A stretch of 64,000 bases of DNA, taken from the NCBI GenBank assembly GCA_026129135.1, contig JAHCIQ010000003.1, positions 62,001-126,000 on the forward strand, in the 5' to 3' direction. Positions 8,293-17,469 of the stretch are shown here, one piece after another. Every line of letters starts with the position of its first letter. The stretch's first letter is position 1. The notes below the pieces were generated by a model. It was not told where the DNA came from. It searched no databases and worked only from the letters and a program-made list of their open reading frames with translations. The stretch is from Cyanobacteria bacterium TGS_CYA1. GTDB lineage: Bacteria; Cyanobacteriota; Vampirovibrionia; Obscuribacterales; Obscuribacteraceae. The position numbers and the translations under genes were made by a program.

Positions 8293-9318
8293 ATGGAATT
8301 CAGACAACTTGGAAATAGCGGGCTCAAAGTTCCGGTGCTCAGTTTTGGTGTCGCCACATTTGGTGGCAAAGGCGAATTGTTCAAAGCCTGGGGAAGCACT
8401 GACGTAAAAGAAGCAAGTCGATTGATTGACATATGCATGGATGCTGGTGTGAATTTTTTCGACACAGCAGATATTTATTCTACTGGCGCATCTGAAGAGA
8501 TTCTGGGCAAAGCCATTGGCAAAAAGCGCGACGAGATGCTCATATCTACCAAAGCAACTTTTGCCATGTCTGACAAACCAAACGATGTAGGATCTTCGCG
8601 CCACCACCTGATCAAAGCTTGTGAAAATAGTCTGAAACGCTTAGGAACAGATTACATCGACATTTATTATATGCATGGATTCGATGCTCTGACTCCTGTT
8701 GAAGAAGTACTTTCCACGCTCGAGCATCTCGTTCAAAGCGGAAAAGTGAGATATATAGGTTGCTCTAATTTTTCTGGATGGCATTTGATGAAATCGCTTT
8801 CGGTAAGCGACAGATTCGGCTGGTCGCGTTATGTTGCGAATCAAGCATATTATTCTTTGATAGGCAGAGAATTCGAATGGGAATTGATGCCGCTTGCTCT
8901 TGATCAAAAAATTGGCACTGTGGTCTGGAGTCCGCTTGGTTGGGGTCGCTTGACTGGCAAAATAGGGCGTGGAAAGCCGATTCCTCAAGTCAGTCGTTTG
9001 CACGCCACCGCTGAATACGGACCACCCGTGGACGATGAATATTTGTATAACGTTGTCGATGCACTGGAGGCGGTGGCAAATGAAACCGGTAAATCGGTAG
9101 CACAAGTTGCTCTGAACTGGTTATTGCAACGACCAACTGTTTCAAGCGTCATTATTGGAGCACGAAACGAAGAGCAGTTGAAACAAAATCTTGAATCTTT
9201 CGGATGGAATTTAACCGCACAGCAAGTAGCTAAACTTGATGCGGCAAGCAATCAAACCCCGATTTATCCATACTGGCACCAACGTCATTTTGCTGAGCGC
9301 AACCCGATTCCGGTTTAA
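8293..9318 (+). CDS. aldo/keto reductase
   Basis: 341 residues from the ATG at 8293, preceded by AGGAG at 8282-8286; an earlier in-frame ATG at 8263 has no ribosome site. The family TIM barrel is clear: GVNFFDTADIYSTGASEEILG carries the catalytic Asp and Tyr, the catalytic Lys is in ISTKATF, and the His is in YYMHGFD. The cofactor end is WLLQRPTVSSVIIGARNEEQL. It is an NADPH-dependent carbonyl reductase, closest by pattern to the plant-auxin-induced/YajO-type group. The substrate is unknown. No operon partner. Confidence 0.93.
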   Translation: MEFRQLGNSGLKVPVLSFGVATFGGKGELFKAWGSTDVKEASRLIDICMDAGVNFFDTADIYSTGASEEILGKAIGKKRDEMLISTKATFAMSDKPNDVGSSRHHLIKACENSLKRLGTDYIDIYYMHGFDALTPVEEVLSTLEHLVQSGKVRYIGCSNFSGWHLMKSLSVSDRFGWSRYVANQAYYSLIGREFEWELMPLALDQKIGTVVWSPLGWGRLTGKIGRGKPIPQVSRLHATAEYGPPVDDEYLYNVVDALEAVANETGKSVAQVALNWLLQRPTVSSVIIGARNEEQLKQNLESFGWNLTAQQVAKLDAASNQTPIYPYWHQRHFAERNPIPV

Positions 9319-9329
9319 TAAATAACTAG

Positions 9330-11141
9330 CTATTTCACCATCAGTTTCATACGAAGTTCGGTGTATTTTTCATTTTCTGGTGCAAGTGACATTGCTTCGG
9401 CAGCGGCACGCTGAGCTTCTTTTCGATTATTGAAGGACTCCAAAAAGAGGGCCAACTGATACCATGATTCTGCATCTTTCGAGTCGAGCTTTACTGCTTT
9501 TGCTTGACTTGAAAGAGCCTCCAGCGACTTGCCTTCTTGTTTGCTCTGCCAGAGTGCCAGTCCGCTCCAGCCGGGTGCATAGTCTTCATTTTCACTCAAA
9601 GCTTTTCGATAAAGATCTTCCATTTTCAAAGGGTCAGCATTTTCGTCTGCTTTGGAAATGACATCGAGACAGTTGAAATCTGCAGAGCGAACCTTAAGTC
9701 CATCTTGAGCATATTTGATGGCGTCTTGTTTTTTGTCTGCCTGAAGATAAGCTTGTGCTGCGCGTGAAAATCTATCGCTATTATTGGGGTCGAGTTTTGC
9801 GGCTTTGGCATAGCTATCTGCAGCTTCGCCAAATTTCTTTTGCAATTCGTTTTGCTTTGCATTCATATGCCAGGCACCGACCCAATTTGGAGCCAATTTG
9901 GTCAAATCGTTCGTCTCTTGAGTGGCGTCTTCATTCTGCATTTCTTTTGTTTTGATCAATTCCAAAAGTGTAAGAGCGTTCAACGGCTCTGCTTTGGTTG
10001 CGCGTTTTAAGCATTCTTCAGAGCGAGCGAAGTCGCCTTTTATTCGATAGAAGAGACCTGCATAAAAATCGCGCTCAGCGTTAGTATCAATTGTTTTTGC
10101 CAGAGCTTGCGAAATTGTAGAGTCTGCGTCTGATTGTTTTGATTTCAGTTGAAGTAAGGCAAGTAGTGCTTTGTTCTGTGACGCGCCAGACTCTCTGGCA
10201 TCGAGTTTGGTTATAATTTCTATTGCATCGACTTCCTCGCCATTGAGTTCCAAAGCATATGCATAGTCTCTTTGAAATCTGCTGTTTTTCGGATTTCTGT
10301 CAGCTGCATCCTTAAAGCTGGACAGGGCTTCTTTATACTGTTCTTTTATCAACTGAACCAATCCCCGTGCATCAGCTGCTTTTGCCAGGTCGGGATATAT
10401 TTTGTTTGCTTCCAGATAATTAGTTATGGCCTGGTCGAAATTTCCAGCATTGCGCTCTGACTCAGCCTTTTGAAATACAGATTCGGCTCTCAACCAGTCG
10501 AAATAATTTCCTTGTCCTGGAAAATCTTTAAAAGCTAAGAATGAAAAAAGCGCCATTACAAAAAAGGTCAGGATACACACGCCGATACCAAATATAGTGT
10601 TTCTGTTTTTGGTCTTTGTGGTCTGGTCTAGTACCAGGTCTTCTTCATTTTGTATGTTTGGTGTATTAGTTGCTGAAATTATCGTGTTTGCATTATTTTG
10701 CGCTGGAAAATTTTGTTCTGGATTGAACGGCATTGTCACAACTGTTGTATCAAGTTCCTGGGGGATTTTTTGAATTTCTTGTGCTGGTGATACTACAGTT
10801 TTTTCCTGATCATCGAGAACCAGAGGAGTGGTTGCAAGCGTTTTTTCCAGATCTGGAAATCTGCCAGCCGAATCTGGCATTTGCAACATTGGTGTTGTCA
10901 CTATGGTTTTTTCAAGGTCACTAATTACTTGCTCGTTTGAAACCGAATCGTCTTCAGGAAGGCGTAGAGCTTTTAACTCTTTGATTTCAGAAAGAATTTT
11001 TTTTGCGTCTTTGTGTTTATTCTTTTGAATTAGCTCAGCACATTTTTTTGAAAGCTTTTCAATCTTTCTATCGATTGATCCGTTGACGCCGCCTTGAGAG
11101 GTAGAATCCAATCTGAACTTGTCCGGATTGAAAGGACTCAT
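9330..11141 (-). CDS. membrane-anchored TPR protein with Thr-Pro motifs
   Basis: 603 residues. Residues 22-60 are a Lys/Glu coiled coil. Residues 76-138 contain four short motifs LEKTIVTTP, LEKTLATTP, QEKTVVSP and LDTTVVTMP. One transmembrane helix (about 185-207) is followed by some ten TPR hairpins reaching the C-terminus. The layout suggests a cytoplasmic N-tail and a TPR scaffold on the other side of the membrane. The repeated acidic-x-T-x-x-TP motifs resemble phosphothreonine docking sites, and a Ser/Thr kinase is encoded elsewhere in the window; that link is inference. Its start overlaps the end of the upstream gene by four bases. Confidence 0.8.
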   Translation of the reverse strand: MSPFNPDKFRLDSTSQGGVNGSIDRKIEKLSKKCAELIQKNKHKDAKKILSEIKELKALRLPEDDSVSNEQVISDLEKTIVTTPMLQMPDSAGRFPDLEKTLATTPLVLDDQEKTVVSPAQEIQKIPQELDTTVVTMPFNPEQNFPAQNNANTIISATNTPNIQNEEDLVLDQTTKTKNRNTIFGIGVCILTFFVMALFSFLAFKDFPGQGNYFDWLRAESVFQKAESERNAGNFDQAITNYLEANKIYPDLAKAADARGLVQLIKEQYKEALSSFKDAADRNPKNSRFQRDYAYALELNGEEVDAIEIITKLDARESGASQNKALLALLQLKSKQSDADSTISQALAKTIDTNAERDFYAGLFYRIKGDFARSEECLKRATKAEPLNALTLLELIKTKEMQNEDATQETNDLTKLAPNWVGAWHMNAKQNELQKKFGEAADSYAKAAKLDPNNSDRFSRAAQAYLQADKKQDAIKYAQDGLKVRSADFNCLDVISKADENADPLKMEDLYRKALSENEDYAPGWSGLALWQSKQEGKSLEALSSQAKAVKLDSKDAESWYQLALFLESFNNRKEAQRAAAEAMSLAPENEKYTELRMKLMVK

Positions 11142-11602
11142 CGGCTGGACATTCCTTTAACCACGTCTGCGCCAAGTAGTTCTTCGAGAGTGATGCTTTT
11201 GGCTTTATCTTGATCCGGTGAATTCCTTTTCTCGGGAAGTTTTGATGTGACTGTCTCTTTTGGCGCCGTCTTCTTGGGTTTTGGAGCTTCGACCACTGTT
11301 TCGGGCGCTTTAATCAGTTCTTTTTTCTCAATTGGTAAATCTGTGACTGGCGTTGCGTTTTCGGATTCTTTCTCGATCGGTTTTTGAACGTGAACCGATA
11401 TCGGTTTAGATTTTGTTTTGCGGGGCTTTTTCTTGGGTTTGACAACCTCCGCTTCGGCTTGCTGGGGGGGCGAATACATGTCGGCATAAGAATATGCTCG
11501 GCGTGCTTCAGCTGCGCCAACGCACAGTAAAAGGGTTGAAATGCCCGCAAGTACAGTATTGCGCAAAAGTGACTTTTTAAAAGAGCTTGTCTGTTTATTC
11601 AT
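11138..11602 (-). CDS. secreted Lys/Pro-rich protein
   Basis: 154 residues from the ATG at 11602. An earlier TTG at 11623 is possible but lacks a ribosome site. A signal peptide (KKSLLRNTVLAGISTLLLCVGAAEA) is followed by a low-complexity region rich in KP, KK and PK (about 45-130), probably disordered. A short helix (SITLEELLGADVVKGM) ends it. Palindrome copy 2 encodes KPISV in the disordered part. The gene lies between a membrane protein and the TPR scaffold in one operon, with an ATGA overlap to the latter. Function unknown; TonB-like or cell-wall-spanning linkers have similar composition. Confidence 0.6.
   Translation of the reverse strand: MNKQTSSFKKSLLRNTVLAGISTLLLCVGAAEARRAYSYADMYSPPQQAEAEVVKPKKKPRKTKSKPISVHVQKPIEKESENATPVTDLPIEKKELIKAPETVVEAPKPKKTAPKETVTSKLPEKRNSPDQDKAKSITLEELLGADVVKGMSSR
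11393..11406. repeat. CCGATATCGG palindrome, copy 2 (coding)
   Basis: Perfect 14-bp palindrome aaccgatatcggtt, short-arm type. Read on the minus strand it encodes K-P-I-S-V in the proline-rich protein. Confidence 0.9.
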
Positions 11603-11626
11603 GCAAGTATTGTACTGCAACAAGAC

Positions 11627-12124
11627 TCAAGTCTCGGCTGGCTTTGTGTTTTCTTGGCTTAGCCCTTTTTTAGTCTTCTGGTCTTGGACTGCAAGTGCGA
11701 TTGAAAGTGCCAGCAGCACTAGGAAGGACGCCATCCATAAATAGAAACCAATGTTCGGGTGCAAGAAAGTGAGCTTAACAACACCAGCATCATCGTTATA
11801 AACATTCATTTTTCCAAGTGAGAATGTATGCAATCCGGAGAGCAAGGCAAAGAGACTACACATCGCGGCGGTAAGATAACTCTTTTCTTGCAACATCAAA
11901 AGGGCTACCACATAGAAAATATTAGCGAACTGGGCAAACTGTCCGATGAAAATTGCCATCAGTCCTTTGTATAGACAAACCCAACCAAACCAGGTTATAG
12001 GTTCGCCCATCACTTTTTTATCCTGAACTATTTGATATGACTGAAAGTCCAGGCAAGGAGTAATACATGCAAGAGCGAATAGAGCGAGACTGGCTAATAC
12101 AACTTTAGATGCGGTACTTTTCAA
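11627..12124 (-). CDS. four-helix membrane protein, unknown
   Basis: 165 residues starting at a TTG (12124) with AAGGA seven bases upstream. Four hydrophobic segments are visible: about 8-25, 48-78, 83-103 and 126-148. A short charged tail (DQKTKKGLSQENTKPAET) follows. The GEPITWFGWVCLYKG segment between helices 1 and 2 has conserved-looking aromatics, but no family is recognised. It is the first gene of the operon with the proline-rich secreted protein and the TPR scaffold. Confidence 0.6.
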   Translation of the reverse strand: MKSTASKVVLASLALFALACITPCLDFQSYQIVQDKKVMGEPITWFGWVCLYKGLMAIFIGQFAQFANIFYVVALLMLQEKSYLTAAMCSLFALLSGLHTFSLGKMNVYNDDAGVVKLTFLHPNIGFYLWMASFLVLLALSIALAVQDQKTKKGLSQENTKPAET

Positions 12125-12287
12125 TGTGGTTTCCTTGATGGTCGACTTTTGAGATTTTTTCTATGAAATAGATTTTCGCAAATTTCGTTCGACTTGATTT
12201 AACTTTTCTCTTCAAGCCAAATGGTTTTTAATAAAAACAAGGCGGCTAAAGCATTTCTTTTAAGTGTTCCATATAATGTCTCTGTTA

Positions 12288-12294
12288 AGGAGGG
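12288..12294 (+). promoter_or_regulatory. ribosome binding site deciding the helicase start
   Basis: AAGGAGG lies seven bases before the ATG at 12302. It favours that start over the in-frame ATG at 12221, which has no such site. Confidence 0.8.
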
Positions 12295-12301
12295 GCAGGT
12301 T

Positions 12302-15300
12302 ATGCTTGCGAGTCCCGCCAGAGCTCTTGATTGGGCTCATCCTATTGTTTCTGAGTGGTTTACCACTAAATTTGGCACGCCTACAGAACCTCAGATTGCC
12401 GGATGGCCAGTGATTCTATCTGGGCAGGATGCATTGATCTGTGCACCTACTGGATCTGGTAAGACATTTGCGGCTTTTCTCGCCTGTCTTGACTCATTAG
12501 TTCGAAAGTCACTTGCAGGTGAACTCGAGAATAGAACCGAAGTTGTATATATCTCGCCTTTGAAAGCACTTAGTAACGATGTTCAGAAAAATCTGGATGC
12601 GCCACTGGCTGAAATTTTGCAGCTTGCGCAAAGCAAAGGTATCGAGACGCTTGATATTCGAACAGGCGTGCGAACAGGAGATACTCTGGCTTCTGACCGT
12701 CAAAAGATGATCAAAAAGCCTCCTCATATTCTTGTCACCACGCCTGAATCTCTTTATATTTTGCTTACGGCTGAAAAATCACGCCAGAATCTGCGTCATG
12801 TTACAACTGTGATTGTCGATGAAATTCACGCAGTGGCTGACGACAAAAGAGGTTCGCATTTATCATTGACTCTGGAGCGTCTTGATGCTCTGGCTTTGAA
12901 GAAACCAATTCGTATAGGTCTTTCTGCTACGCAAAGACCGCTTGATTTAATTGGTCGCTTTTTGGTCGGCAATGATGCTTGCATGCCCAAGATAATAGAG
13001 GTTGGGCAGCGCAAACATTTCGATCTTTCTGTAGTTGTCCCACAAAACGAACTGCAAGCAGTAGCGTCTCAAGATATCTGGACTGAAATTTATGACTACA
13101 TTACCGAACTGGTAAATCATCATCGGTCTACTCTTGTTTTCGTCAACACTAGAAAACTGTCAGAGCGGCTTGCCTACAATTTATCGCAACGACTTGGCGA
13201 TGAAGTCGTGGGTGCACACCACGGCAGTCTCTCACGTGAGTTGCGACTTGATGCGGAGCAAAAACTCAAGGCGGGCAAATTGAAAGTGCTTGTTGCGACT
13301 GCTTCATTGGAACTGGGGATTGATATTGGCAGTATAGATCTCGTCTGCCAGATTGGTTCGCCAAGAAGTATTTCTGCAGCACTTCAACGTGTTGGTCGAG
13401 CTGGACACTGGCGCGGTGCTACTCCCAAAGGTAGACTATTTGCCACCACCCGCGATGAGCTGGTCGAATGCGCAGCACTGGTCAAAGCTATACAAGAAGG
13501 CGAAATGGATCGCATCGTTATCCCCGATTGCGCCCTTGATGTACTTGCGCAGCAAGTGATAGCCGCATGTTCTGCTTCCGATTGGAAAGAAGACGAATTG
13601 TTTTCGCTTGTGCGCAGAGCTTATCCGTATCGCGATTTGAGTCCAGAAGAATTCGACCGCGTGCTCGAAATGGTAAGTGAGGGAGTGGCTGGCAGAAATT
13701 ATAGTTATGGAAGATTTGTTCATCGCGACCGTATTAACAAGATTTTGAAAGGTCGTCGTGGTGCGCGCCTTGCTGCCATGACCAATGCAGGCACCATTCC
13801 AGAGACAAGTGTATTTACTGTTCTTGCCGAACCAGACGAGCAGATGGTGGGTACGCTTGACGAAGATTTTTCGCTTGAAAGCAATGCCGGTGACATAATT
13901 TTATTAGGCAATACTTCCTGGATTGTAAGAAAAGTCGAAGGTATCCAGGGAAAAGTTCGAGTGATAGATGCCAAAGGCGCTCCGCCTACTGTTCCTTTCT
14001 GGTTGGGAGAAGGACTTGGACGCACGATAGAGTTGTCGCAACAAGTGGCGGAAATCAGAGAGCTTGTAGTCAATGCTAAAGCAATTGGTGTTTCGCCCAT
14101 GTCGAGACTGACTAATTCTTGCGGACTCTGTCAAAGTGGTGCCGAGCAGGTAATCACTTACATAAACGAAGGCGTAAGCGTGCTAGGAGCTGTTCCCACT
14201 CAGAAGCGTCTCATTGCCGAGCGCTTTTTCGATGAAAGCGGCGGAATGCAGCTGATTATTCATTCTCCATATGGTGCTCGAATAAACAAAGCCTGGGGAT
14301 TGGCTTTACGCAAAAAGTTTTGTCAATCGTTCAATTTCGAACTTCAAGCCGCCGCCACTGATAATGGTATCAATATCTCACTAACAGACAAACATAGTTT
14401 TCCGCTAGCGGAAGTTTTTCATTATCTCCATCCTAATTCTTTGCGACATGTCTTAGAACAGACTGCTTTGCAGGCACCACTATTTACTGTTCGTTTTCGT
14501 TGGGATGCGACACGATCTCTTGCTTTGTTGCGTTACAGCGGCGGCAAGAAAACACCTCCGCATCTGCAGCGCATGCGAGCCGAAGATCTGCTTGCAAGCG
14601 TGTTTCCTCAGGCTGCCGCCTGTCAAGACAATATCAAGGGCGAAATCGAAATCCCAGATCATCCACTCATTAACGAAGTGATGAAAGACGTCTTGACCGA
14701 GGCGATGGATATCGATGGTTTAACCAGAATTCTTCAAGAAATCATATCTGGTGAAATCGAATGTCTGGCTGTCGATACAACAATGCCATCGGCTTTTGCA
14801 GCCGAGATTTTAAACGCTAATCCTTATGCGTATCTCGACGACGCCCCACTGGAAGAACGACGAGCCAGAGCGGTTGGAATGCGTCGAATTCTGCCCGATG
14901 AAATGGCGCGAGAACTAGGCGGTCTTGACCTTGCTGCCATCGAGCAGGTAAAGAGAGAAGCTTTTCCTGACATTCGAAACGCTGACGAAATGCACGATTT
15001 GTTGATGTCGCTCGTATTTCTTCCTGTGGACAGTTATTTGTTCAAGCAAAGTGCGGCGACAAAAGAGTTCTGGCAGGGACTTTTAATCGAACTTGTGCAG
15101 ACTAATAGAGCCTGTATTTTGGATGATTCACCCAATCAAAAGAAAAGCTATGTAGCATGTGAGAATCTGCAATCATTTTTAGATCCAGAATTGAGCGCTT
15201 CTATTATCGAGCGAGCAGTTTATGGATTTTTGATGCATTCAGGTCCGGCAACAGAAGAATTTATCCAAAAAGAATTGGGATTTGACCGCGATGATATCCG

Positions 15301-16459
15301 ATTTGCTCTCGTTGCACTTGAAACTCGCGGTACAATATTGCGCGGTAATTTCACGCCATCAAATATAGTATCAGAGACCGAATGGTGCGAGCGTGGACTT
15401 TTGTCGCGCATCCATCGTCTTACTATTGGTAGTTTGCGCAAGCAAATCGAGGCAGTGAGCGCAGCCCAGTTTATGGACTGGTTGTTTAACTGGCAGCATG
15501 TTTCAAGTGTCGGCCAGCTAATCGGTGAGCATGGAACTTTTGAAATCCTGCGCCAGCTACAAGGTTTCGAAATTGCAGCCAATGCCTGGGAAAGTCAAAT
15601 TTTGCCAGGACGTATCAGAAATTACAATGCATCGCATCTGGATAAACTGTGCTTGACTGGTCAGGTCGGCTGGGGACGGCTTTCAAGACACCCAAGCGTT
15701 TTCGATATGCAATCGTCTTCGCGTGTGACACCAAATAGCTTTTCGCCTATTGCCTTTTATTTGCGCGAAGATGGAATGTGGTACCAGGAGGAAGACGTCC
15801 AGGTCAACAAGTCTGTTTTGAGCGCTCAAGCAAGGCAGGTTCTTGAATATCTGGAACAAAAGGGTGCCTCATTCTTTTTCGATATCGTTCGTTTTCAAAA
15901 ATTGATTAACGCCGAGCTCGAAACGGCCCTGTGGGAGCTTGTCACAGCAGGACTCGTTACTGCCGATGGTTTCGACAACATGCGCTCGATTATCTGTCCC
16001 AGGCGAAGACAGGGGCAGGGCAAGAACAAAAATCTTGCAATGCCAAGGCACAGTCCGGGGCGCTGGAGTCTGCTTTTGCCCGAGCGAAATGAGAACGCCG
16101 GCATCGAAGCTGCTTGCTGGATGCTTTTGCGTAGATACGGAATTGTTTTTAGGGAACTCTTGGCGAGAGAAGTAAACGTGCCTAAATGGCGTGATTTGCT
16201 CAATACATTCAGACGAATGGAAGCACGGGGCGAAATTCGCGGCGGAAGATTCGTAAGTGGCTTTATTGGAGAGCAATTTGCAAGTCAGATGGCCGTCGAT
16301 AGTTTAAGAGCAAGCAAAACGTTGATAGAACCTCAAAGAGAAATCTCTATATTTTCAAGCGATCCGCTAAACCTGGTCGGCACCATTGTGCCCGGAGCAA
16401 AAGTAGCAGCGAATTCCGGTCAAAAACTTATGTTCGTTGGCGGTATCTATAAGGAATAG
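12302..16459 (+). CDS. lhr: Lhr-family superfamily-2 DEAD/DEAH helicase
   Basis: 1385 residues from the ATG at 12302. Helicase motifs in order: Q-type EPQIAGWP, Walker A APTGSGKT, motif II VDEIHAV (DEIH), motif III GLSATQRP, ARTRK-like FVNTRKLSERL, motif V ATASLELGIDIG and motif VI QRVGRAGHWRG. Winged-helix and beta-barrel parts of the Lhr core follow (to about 870). A long C-terminal extension ends with LLRRYGIVFRELLAREVNVP. Length and order match the large Lhr proteins: ATP-dependent 3'-to-5' DNA translocases implicated in DNA repair. The first ~25 residues of the longer reading frame are probably not translated. No partner gene overlaps it. Confidence 0.93.
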   Translation: MLASPARALDWAHPIVSEWFTTKFGTPTEPQIAGWPVILSGQDALICAPTGSGKTFAAFLACLDSLVRKSLAGELENRTEVVYISPLKALSNDVQKNLDAPLAEILQLAQSKGIETLDIRTGVRTGDTLASDRQKMIKKPPHILVTTPESLYILLTAEKSRQNLRHVTTVIVDEIHAVADDKRGSHLSLTLERLDALALKKPIRIGLSATQRPLDLIGRFLVGNDACMPKIIEVGQRKHFDLSVVVPQNELQAVASQDIWTEIYDYITELVNHHRSTLVFVNTRKLSERLAYNLSQRLGDEVVGAHHGSLSRELRLDAEQKLKAGKLKVLVATASLELGIDIGSIDLVCQIGSPRSISAALQRVGRAGHWRGATPKGRLFATTRDELVECAALVKAIQEGEMDRIVIPDCALDVLAQQVIAACSASDWKEDELFSLVRRAYPYRDLSPEEFDRVLEMVSEGVAGRNYSYGRFVHRDRINKILKGRRGARLAAMTNAGTIPETSVFTVLAEPDEQMVGTLDEDFSLESNAGDIILLGNTSWIVRKVEGIQGKVRVIDAKGAPPTVPFWLGEGLGRTIELSQQVAEIRELVVNAKAIGVSPMSRLTNSCGLCQSGAEQVITYINEGVSVLGAVPTQKRLIAERFFDESGGMQLIIHSPYGARINKAWGLALRKKFCQSFNFELQAAATDNGINISLTDKHSFPLAEVFHYLHPNSLRHVLEQTALQAPLFTVRFRWDATRSLALLRYSGGKKTPPHLQRMRAEDLLASVFPQAAACQDNIKGEIEIPDHPLINEVMKDVLTEAMDIDGLTRILQEIISGEIECLAVDTTMPSAFAAEILNANPYAYLDDAPLEERRARAVGMRRILPDEMARELGGLDLAAIEQVKREAFPDIRNADEMHDLLMSLVFLPVDSYLFKQSAATKEFWQGLLIELVQTNRACILDDSPNQKKSYVACENLQSFLDPELSASIIERAVYGFLMHSGPATEEFIQKELGFDRDDIRFALVALETRGTILRGNFTPSNIVSETEWCERGLLSRIHRLTIGSLRKQIEAVSAAQFMDWLFNWQHVSSVGQLIGEHGTFEILRQLQGFEIAANAWESQILPGRIRNYNASHLDKLCLTGQVGWGRLSRHPSVFDMQSSSRVTPNSFSPIAFYLREDGMWYQEEDVQVNKSVLSAQARQVLEYLEQKGASFFFDIVRFQKLINAELETALWELVTAGLVTADGFDNMRSIICPRRRQGQGKNKNLAMPRHSPGRWSLLLPERNENAGIEAACWMLLRRYGIVFRELLAREVNVPKWRDLLNTFRRMEARGEIRGGRFVSGFIGEQFASQMAVDSLRASKTLIEPQREISIFSSDPLNLVGTIVPGAKVAANSGQKLMFVGGIYKE

Positions 16460-16548
16460 AGCACAAATAAATCTGGGGTTAACCCTGGTAATAACCAAAG
16501 CACTTAGCGTTAGCATGAAATTGTTTGGATATTGAGCAATGATTGACT

Positions 16549-16737
16549 ATGAGCATGCGTTGTGACTACGTTTCACGCTTTTACAAGCGAATTTTTGTGC
16601 AGTTCCTTATTGTGATGTCATTCTGTTCATTATATGTAGGTGTGCAGACTGCCAGACAGACTGTTCATGACATGAAAATAGCCAAAATAAAGTCTCTGAA
16701 GAAAGCCGCGCTTATTTCCAAACACTCTATTAACTGA
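16549..16737 (+). CDS. possible small basic single-span membrane protein
   Basis: 62 residues if started at the ATG at 16549 (16555 is also possible). One hydrophobic segment (IFVQFLIVMSFCSLYVGV) is flanked by Arg/Lys, and the C-terminus is basic. No convincing ribosome site. It could be real or a chance frame in the 350-base gap between the helicase and the acyltransferase. Confidence 0.3.
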   Translation: MSMRCDYVSRFYKRIFVQFLIVMSFCSLYVGVQTARQTVHDMKIAKIKSLKKAALISKHSIN

Positions 16738-16797
16738 TCAAGTCTCTCCATTTTTGCTTTTGCTTATTTCTATATTGATAGTGTTCGGTTTAGAAGT

Positions 16798-16803
16798 AAG
16801 GAG
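16798..16803 (+). promoter_or_regulatory. ribosome binding site for a GTG start
   Basis: AAGGAG lies eight bases before the GTG at 16812. The ATG at 16804 opens a frame that stops after eight codons, so the GTG is the acyltransferase start. Confidence 0.7.
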
Positions 16804-16811
16804 ATGCCAAA

Positions 16812-17453
16812 GTGTTCAATTCCAAAGTGAAAAAACGCAAAAACTTGAAGGATAACAAGTCTTTCTTGAGATTTACTTTCTGGAATTTAGTAAACCAGAT
16901 AGTGATGCGAGTTCATTTCAAAGAAATTAGTGTGATAGGAAAAAATAATTTGCCAGACGGTGCTTTTATTCTGGTCGCCAATCACTCGTCGCGCTGGGAT
17001 GGGCTTGTGGTGCAGTTTTTACTCAATCGAAGAGCGAACTATATGGTGTCGCCCAACGAAATGAAGGGTCTGCAAGGACGGGCAGTAAAAAGCGTTGGTG
17101 CTTTTCCGTCGAATTCAAGACACGATCTCGTCTCCTTTTCACTTGAGCGATTACTGAATAAAGAGCCGATAGTTGTTTTTCCTGAAGGCAATATTTTTAA
17201 AGACGATTTTCTGCATCCATTCAAAAAGGGGGCAGCGAAAATCGCTCTGGAAGCCTTGAGCCGTAATCACAATATACCGATTGTGCCTCTAGCAATCGAG
17301 TATAAATTCGATCAAGCACTAAATGGACATACTGTTTGTATGCACGTTGGTCAGGCTTATATTCCGGCTTTGTGTGAAGCCCCAAGACTGGCTGAAGAAA
17401 TGCATCTGAAAGTGAAAGTGCTCAAAGAAGTCTTATCTATAAAGGTCGCGTGA
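16812..17453 (+). CDS. 1-acyl-sn-glycerol-3-phosphate acyltransferase family (PlsC-like)
   Basis: 213 residues from a GTG. The acyltransferase block I is NHSSRWD (the catalytic H-x4-D), block II is near SVGAFPSNSR, block III is VFPEGNIFKDD (phosphate binding), and block IV is IPIVPLAIEY. There is no strong membrane span; it is likely a peripheral inner-membrane enzyme that transfers an acyl chain to lysophosphatidic acid or a similar lysolipid. It is shorter than typical PlsC (about 240) because the N-terminal helix is brief. No lipid genes adjoin. Confidence 0.85.
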   Translation: MFNSKVKKRKNLKDNKSFLRFTFWNLVNQIVMRVHFKEISVIGKNNLPDGAFILVANHSSRWDGLVVQFLLNRRANYMVSPNEMKGLQGRAVKSVGAFPSNSRHDLVSFSLERLLNKEPIVVFPEGNIFKDDFLHPFKKGAAKIALEALSRNHNIPIVPLAIEYKFDQALNGHTVCMHVGQAYIPALCEAPRLAEEMHLKVKVLKEVLSIKVA

Positions 17454-17469
17454 AGCTAGCGTGCAAACA

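Noticed and set aside
15879..15892. TTTCGATATCGTTC in the helicase gene
   Set aside because: It shares the inner CGATATCG but not CCGATATCGG or the arms. Chance resemblance.
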